The translations under genes and the position numbers were made by a program. Source: Sclerotinia nivalis (taxonomy: Eukaryota > Ascomycota > Leotiomycetes > Helotiales > Sclerotiniaceae). Taken from it: DNA of 64,000 nucleotides. The stretch covers positions 558,001 to 622,000 of the forward strand of contig JAPEIS010000001.1 in NCBI GenBank assembly GCA_029531795.1. Reading direction: 5' to 3'. Positions 59,705-64,000 of this stretch are shown here, in pieces. Within the stretch, counting starts at the first letter, position 1. Each line of letters opens with the position of its first letter. Below the pieces are notes generated by a model. That model was not told the origin of the DNA and made no database searches. It saw nothing but the letters and a program-made list of their open reading frames with translations.

Positions 59705-61041
59705 ATGGCCATTCAATCAGGCGTACCAAACACAACGCTTCGAGAACCGGAATCTTCTGTTATACCACACATTCTTTTATTTGTCTGTCAATTTGTGGCT
59801 CTAGCCCTGTTCCGTTTTTCAGGACGGCGACCTTTTTTTTGCATCGCAATCATCGTGCTCGCAATTTGGGCACATTTTCATCCGCATTTCACCAACAATA
59901 TCGCTCTTGCTCAGCCTTTCACAATCGCCTGGTCGTATTACATGAACACACTCGCAAAACTAATTTTCTCCGGCGAGGAAGGGCCAGAGGCACACTACTG
60001 GCGCATCGACAAGCCCCCCAAAGAAGCGATTTCTTATGCTGCGTTTGGCATCCAAAAGCTCCGATGGGCTATTATGCTTGTCTTCAACCAACGCGGTATT
60101 CGATGGAACTTCCAGATCAAAAACGTCCCCGCAAGCCCCAAAGAATCGAGGGGTAAATTCTTGATCCGTCAGGCGCTGCAATTTGGAAAATGCATGTTCA
60201 TTGCGGATCTTCTTTTCGAGCTGACGAAGCACTGGATATTCACTCCATCTGGTGCAGCTTTGGGTGAGCTGGATAGCAAGTACCTGACTCTGTGGGATCC
60301 AGACTTGCGGTGGAGCTTTGCAAAAGCGCTAGTTTTTGGCTCAACACCATATTTTATGCTTAGTATGCAGTATGCTCAGTTTGCGTTTCTGGCGGTATTG
60401 CTGGGACTAAGCAAGCCGGAGGTAAGAGCTTATACTTCCCCTGTTTATGGACAGTAAAACTGAAGATCTGGTAGGACTGGCCATCACCATTTGGGCGGCT
60501 TGCGGATGTCACGACTGTGCGGGATTTCTGGGGGGTATTTTGGCACCAGCAATTACGTTCTGTTTGTTCTATTTTCTCTTAATCATTCAAATATGCAGCT
60601 AATATTGGACTGCAGATGTTAACCATGTACACTGATGGCTTTGCAAACTATTTTGGTATTCCCCGCGGCACGAACATTTCCTCTTATACAAAATTATATA
60701 TCGCCTTCAGCATTTCAGGTATTTTCCACGCCCTCTCGCAGCTCCAGATGCCATGTCCCACAAATATCACGCCCGCCGAACGCACACTGGGATTTTTTCT
60801 TTTCTTTGTGTGGCAAATGGCCGCCATCACATTTGAGGACTTTGTGCAATGGATGATCCCAAAACCTATCGGGGGACGATGGAGAAAAGTAGTTGGATAT
60901 TTGTGGGTTGTGGCTTCATTTTGGGCGAGCATGTGGTTAGCTGCAGATACATTTTTAAGAATGAGGATGGGGGCGGAGTCATTTTTGCCGTTGAGCTTTT
61001 GGGCAGGGATTGTGGAGAGTTATTTTCCAGTACCTCATTGA
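59705..61041 (+). CDS. MBOAT/wax-synthase-type membrane O-acyltransferase
   Basis: join(59705..60421,60475..60561,60616..61041), 409 residues. Several membrane segments (HILLFVCQFVALALF, FFCIAIIVLAIWAHF, FLAVLLGL, LGFFLFFVWQMAAITF, VGYLWVVASFWASMWLAADTF) surround the family signature DWPSPFGRLADVTTVRDFWG followed by FWHQ (His263), and SISGIFHAL (His306, the likely catalytic His). Fungal members of this branch often acetylate terpenoid or other metabolites; transfer of an acetyl or longer acyl group to a hydroxyl made by the P450s is the plausible role. The middle exon (87 nt) uses donor gtttgt and carries the signature, so it is certain to be coding. Confidence 0.85.
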
Positions 61042-61349
61042 TGCCAATCAGGTAATACCATTTTCTCAAACGACAACTATAGCTGGTGCTGTCATACCTC
61101 GGATTGGATTAAGTCATATGCCTGTATTCTCAAGAGCCGAATACTCTCCGAGTGACTCGATACGACTCAAATCTTGGAATCGGGGCTTCGAAGTGAGGTT
61201 TAAGTAGCCGGTAGCCGAGATGAAATTTTGTAGAATCCCTTTTGACTATACATAATAGTAATCCAGCACATACTTCATACCCTAAACTTAATATACTTTT
61301 CATATGTATTCAAACATCCAGCGAAACCAGATACACAACCACTGCAATC
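61042..61349. promoter_or_regulatory. Promoter region of P450 2
   Basis: 308 bp with no gene. It contains the near-palindrome at 61208-61218. Confidence 0.4.
61208..61218. promoter_or_regulatory. TCGGN3CCGA-like site upstream of P450 2
   Basis: CCGGTAGCCGA; on the other strand TCGGCTACCGG, the same single-base variant as at 58151. It ends 131 bp upstream of the start codon. Confidence 0.5.
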
Positions 61350-63190
61350 ATGGAGAAATATTCACTTCTAGACACAAATCCCTACCTCGTTGCTGCCTTC
61401 ATCTTGCTCCCTTCTTTTCTCTTTCTGTCACTCTTACCAACAGGTGTCTATCGGCACTTTCAGCATGTTGGCGGTATTTTGGTTGAGTGGCGCGCCGTGC
61501 CTACACTTGTCCAAGACGGCTACGATAAAGTTTCACCAATTCTCTCTTTATAATCTACTCACTTCTGACCAAAAAACAGATCATCAAAGGTCACACCCGT
61601 CCATTCGTCGTAAACTGGTGGGCCAAAGATTATATTATTCTTCCCCCAAAGTACCTCGCCGACCTGAAGACTGCCGGTTGGAGTCACTTAAGCTTCTTCC
61701 AAAATATCAACGATGTTTGTTGCCTTCATATGAGGAACGGCGAGTAGAGACTGACGTTCAACAGGCGCTGTTTCTGGGACACACGGCGGGAGAGCTGTAT
61801 ACAGCTCCTGCAGCTGAACGAATGGTCAATGTGGTAAAGGCTGGTCTCAACCCACAACTACGTGCGTCTCTTCTTTATGGAGTACAGCATGCTAATAGGA
61901 ATAGCAAATCTTACACCGTTGATGCTTGATGAGATAGAGTACGCGTTTACGCATCAACTTGGTGAATTTGAAGGTAGGTGTATATATTTTAGGCGAGCGT
62001 TAAAGCTAACAAAATCGAGGTTGGAAAGAAGTCACAGCTATGTCGTTCTTCAGCAGCATTGCGCACCGTTTGGCAACTCGGTTTCTGATTGACGAGGAAC
62101 TTTGCCGCGATGAGAAATTTCTAGAAGTGACACAGAGTTTCCTGAACTCTATTTTCATTACGGCGCTAGTTATTGTCAAGTTACCTTTGGGACCGTTTCG
62201 AAGGCTGTTTGTGTGGCCATTATCCCGTATGCAGGTGTGGAAAAAGCTGCAGTGTGCTCAGATCTTGCTTCCATTGGTGAAATCTCGAATGGTGGCACGA
62301 AAAGAAGGTGCTGGCAAGAAACTGGACGCAATTGAATGGACGTTGGAACTCTTGTCCGCGGAGAAAAGGTGCAATACGCCAGAGTATATTACGGAGGAGT
62401 TACTGTACGGTTTATGGGCAGGCAGCTCCGCGCCCGGGGGCATGCTGACTGAGATTCTTTACCAATTACTGTTATCGCCGCAATACCTGACACCATTGCG
62501 TGAAGAAGCTGAAGGTGCTGTCAGGCAGCATGGATGGAGTGAAAAAATGCTCAATGACTTGCTTCTTCTAGATAGCTTTATTCGGGAAGTAAACCGACTA
62601 TATCCTACAGGATCGGGTGGGTTACTCTGAAGATCGATCTGAAAAGAAGAGAAGCTAAATAAAGTTAGTTACTTGTTCACGAACTGTCACTGGTACACCT
62701 TTCAAGTTCTCCGATGGCTTGGAACTCCCAGTCGGTGCAAGGTTTGGGTTCCCCATTAAAGCCATGCAGAGTGATCCTGATATGTTCACCGATCCTATGG
62801 CATTTGATGGATTCCGCTTCGCGCAGGAAGGTCTTAGCAAAGACGCTAAAGACTCTTCGCACAATGATAACCCTACGAAAAGAGCAAAATTGGGTGCCAC
62901 TGCGATGGGGACCACGAATCTTGCGTAAGTGCATGCATGCAATGTTTCTCCCCTCACAGCAATATGAAAATGCTAACAATAGAATGAGTAGATGGGGATA
63001 TGGAAATCACGTCTGCCCTGGTCGATTTTTTGCGGTTCGAGAGATGAAAATCGTCTTCGCAAAACTGCTGATTGGGTTTGATGTGAAGTGGAAGAATAGC
63101 AGTGGCCGGAGACCCAAGCCAGTGCATGTTGAGGGACAGTTCATTCCGAACATGTCGCAGAAAATATTACTGAGAAGAAGAAGAGATTGA
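61350..63190 (+). CDS. Cytochrome P450 monooxygenase 2 of the cluster
   Basis: join(61350..61529,61580..61714,61765..61861,61905..61973,62029..62616,62669..62924,62983..63190), 510 residues, seven exons. Membrane anchor YLVAAFILLPSFLFLSLL (about 12-29). Motifs: I-helix YGLWAGSSAPGGM, K-helix FIREVNRLYP (ExxR), and heme loop RWGYGNHVCPGRFFA with Cys453 (Trp in place of the usual Phe). Together with the P450 at 50932 it forms a paralogous pair with identical intron phases and an identical 135-nt second exon. The exon-5 acceptor could be at 62028 or three bases later, a one-residue difference. It likely oxidises the same scaffold at another position. Confidence 0.88.
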
Positions 63191-63451
63191 CAATTGAATG
63201 AGAAGTTTTGACGTTCAGGAGGATAGAATTTTAGTGGGATTATTTCATCAGTGGTTTTATGACCTAGGTCCGTGCTAATATGTAGTCTTCTGAAAATTTT
63301 CTGCAGTTTTCTGTCTTTATTAACCAGGCAATAGCAAGAGCTACATACTATATATATAGTACAATACAATTAATTATTATGTGGGAGCTTGGTACAAAAA
63401 TTCCTGCTTGTGTGTTTGTAAAAGAGAAAAACGAGAATAGAATACTGATTC
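63191..63451. other. 3' flank of P450 2
   Basis: Short AT-rich flank with (ta)n near 63348; no gene seen. Confidence 0.4.
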
Positions 63452-64000
63452 ATGAATGTTAATGCCTCGGCTAAACACATCACGGGGAACGTCGCCACCA
63501 ATTACGTGTTGTATGCCAAGCAAATCCACAGCCAACATTTTCGAAGAATTGAATTTTTCGAAAAACGCGTTTATTATCGCGTTTTATTGATCAATCGATC
63601 GTTCTTATCATCTATAGGATTTAAAAACGAAACTTTTCAGCCCCGGCAGGCGCTGTACGGACGCGTTTCCGCCACCATACCTCCTGCCCCCTCGACCCCT
63701 TCCCTTTCCCAAGCCCTTATTAATATAATTAATACTGCTATTAATAGAGCAAATGAAGATCAACAGATTTTTAGCCCCATCGCTTCGCTATAGAACGACT
63801 ATCTCAATACCAAAGTAGTTCGGGCTCTCCCTGCTCGACTTCGAAAACCCTTGATTGCGCTATGTACCAATATCTCTCTTACAGCAAACAAGCATTTTGA
63901 TATATTTATCAATAGATCTCATCCTCCTCGATCTACCAAACCTTCTACCAAAATTTCTGTCAATCCCCTTGGCCCTAATGTACAAACCTCTCAACCAATA
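63452..64000 (+). pseudogene. Probable LINE ORF1 start (Tad1-like), running out of the window
   Basis: An open frame (63452-63793) turns into RVSATIPPAPSTPSLSQALI, then NTAINRANEDQQ, a tag stop at 63791, and continues in frame as VVRALPARLRKPLIALCTNI and NVQTSQPI at the edge. Pro/Ser/Thr-rich stretches around a helical middle resemble the N-terminal half of Tad1-type ORF1 proteins. The true start is unclear, since the first 60 codons look unrelated and the element may begin nearer 63640. It is less AT-rich than the dead LINE at 31-50 kb. Confidence 0.4.

Noticed and set aside
61390..61929. 179-codon plus-strand frame
   Set aside because: It reads across exons and introns of P450 2 in the wrong frame.

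Overview
The window looks like a chromosome arm of a filamentous ascomycete. Genes are short-intron genes (50-100 nt introns with GT..AG ends and CTRAC-type branch sites), and several encode fungal proteins (Uba4, Pam17, Slx9, Pex1, Mcm7). Gene-dense DNA is split by AT-rich blocks of retrotransposons decayed in the transition-only manner of repeat-induced point mutation (RIP). Family resemblances suggest a leotiomycete such as Sclerotiniaceae; that placement is inference, not proof.

Layout. (1) 1-12.7 kb, housekeeping: end of an unrecognised coiled-coil gene, a six-exon DEN1/SENP8-type deneddylase, a 3-dehydroshikimate dehydratase-like sugar isomerase, SLX9 and UBA4 from a shared promoter, PAM17, an AT-hook/chromodomain protein beside an AT-rich block, and a periplasmic-binding-protein-like (tungstate type) protein of bacterial flavour. 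(2) 12.7-16.4 kb: a decayed F-box gene and a 658-bp pogo/Fot1-like MITE with TA duplication. (3) 16.4-23.4 kb: PEX1 and MCM7, divergent. (4) 23.4-50.7 kb: about 27 kb of nested retroelements. A minus-strand Ty3/gypsy element (TSD acagt) lies at the left. A Tad1-like LINE is split by a minus-strand Ty1/copia element (TSD gtaat), which is itself split by a plus-strand chromodomain Ty3/gypsy element (TSD tgtag/tatag). The copia element carries an open antisense Cys-rich ORF of 174 codons. (5) 50.9-63.2 kb: a six-gene secondary-metabolism-like cluster: P450, rhodopsin-like 7TM protein, MFS exporter, thioredoxin-reductase-like flavoprotein without the CxxC pair, MBOAT/wax-synthase-type acyltransferase, and a second P450. 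The two P450s are homologous and share all six intron phases. A 242-bp SINE-like insertion with a 14-bp target duplication lies inside the cluster and a related copy lies at its left edge. (6) The right end enters another probable LINE.

Main message of the cluster: the palindrome TCGGN3CCGA, or a one-base variant, lies within 400 bp upstream of every enzyme and transporter gene in it (six sites), and its shared intergenic region also serves the 7TM gene. This implies one Zn2Cys6-type regulator, although neither the regulator nor a backbone synthase (PKS, NRPS or terpene cyclase) is in the window. The enzymes present would oxidise and acylate a scaffold made elsewhere, the MFS protein would export it, and the flavoprotein cannot use the usual dithiol chemistry of its GliT relatives.
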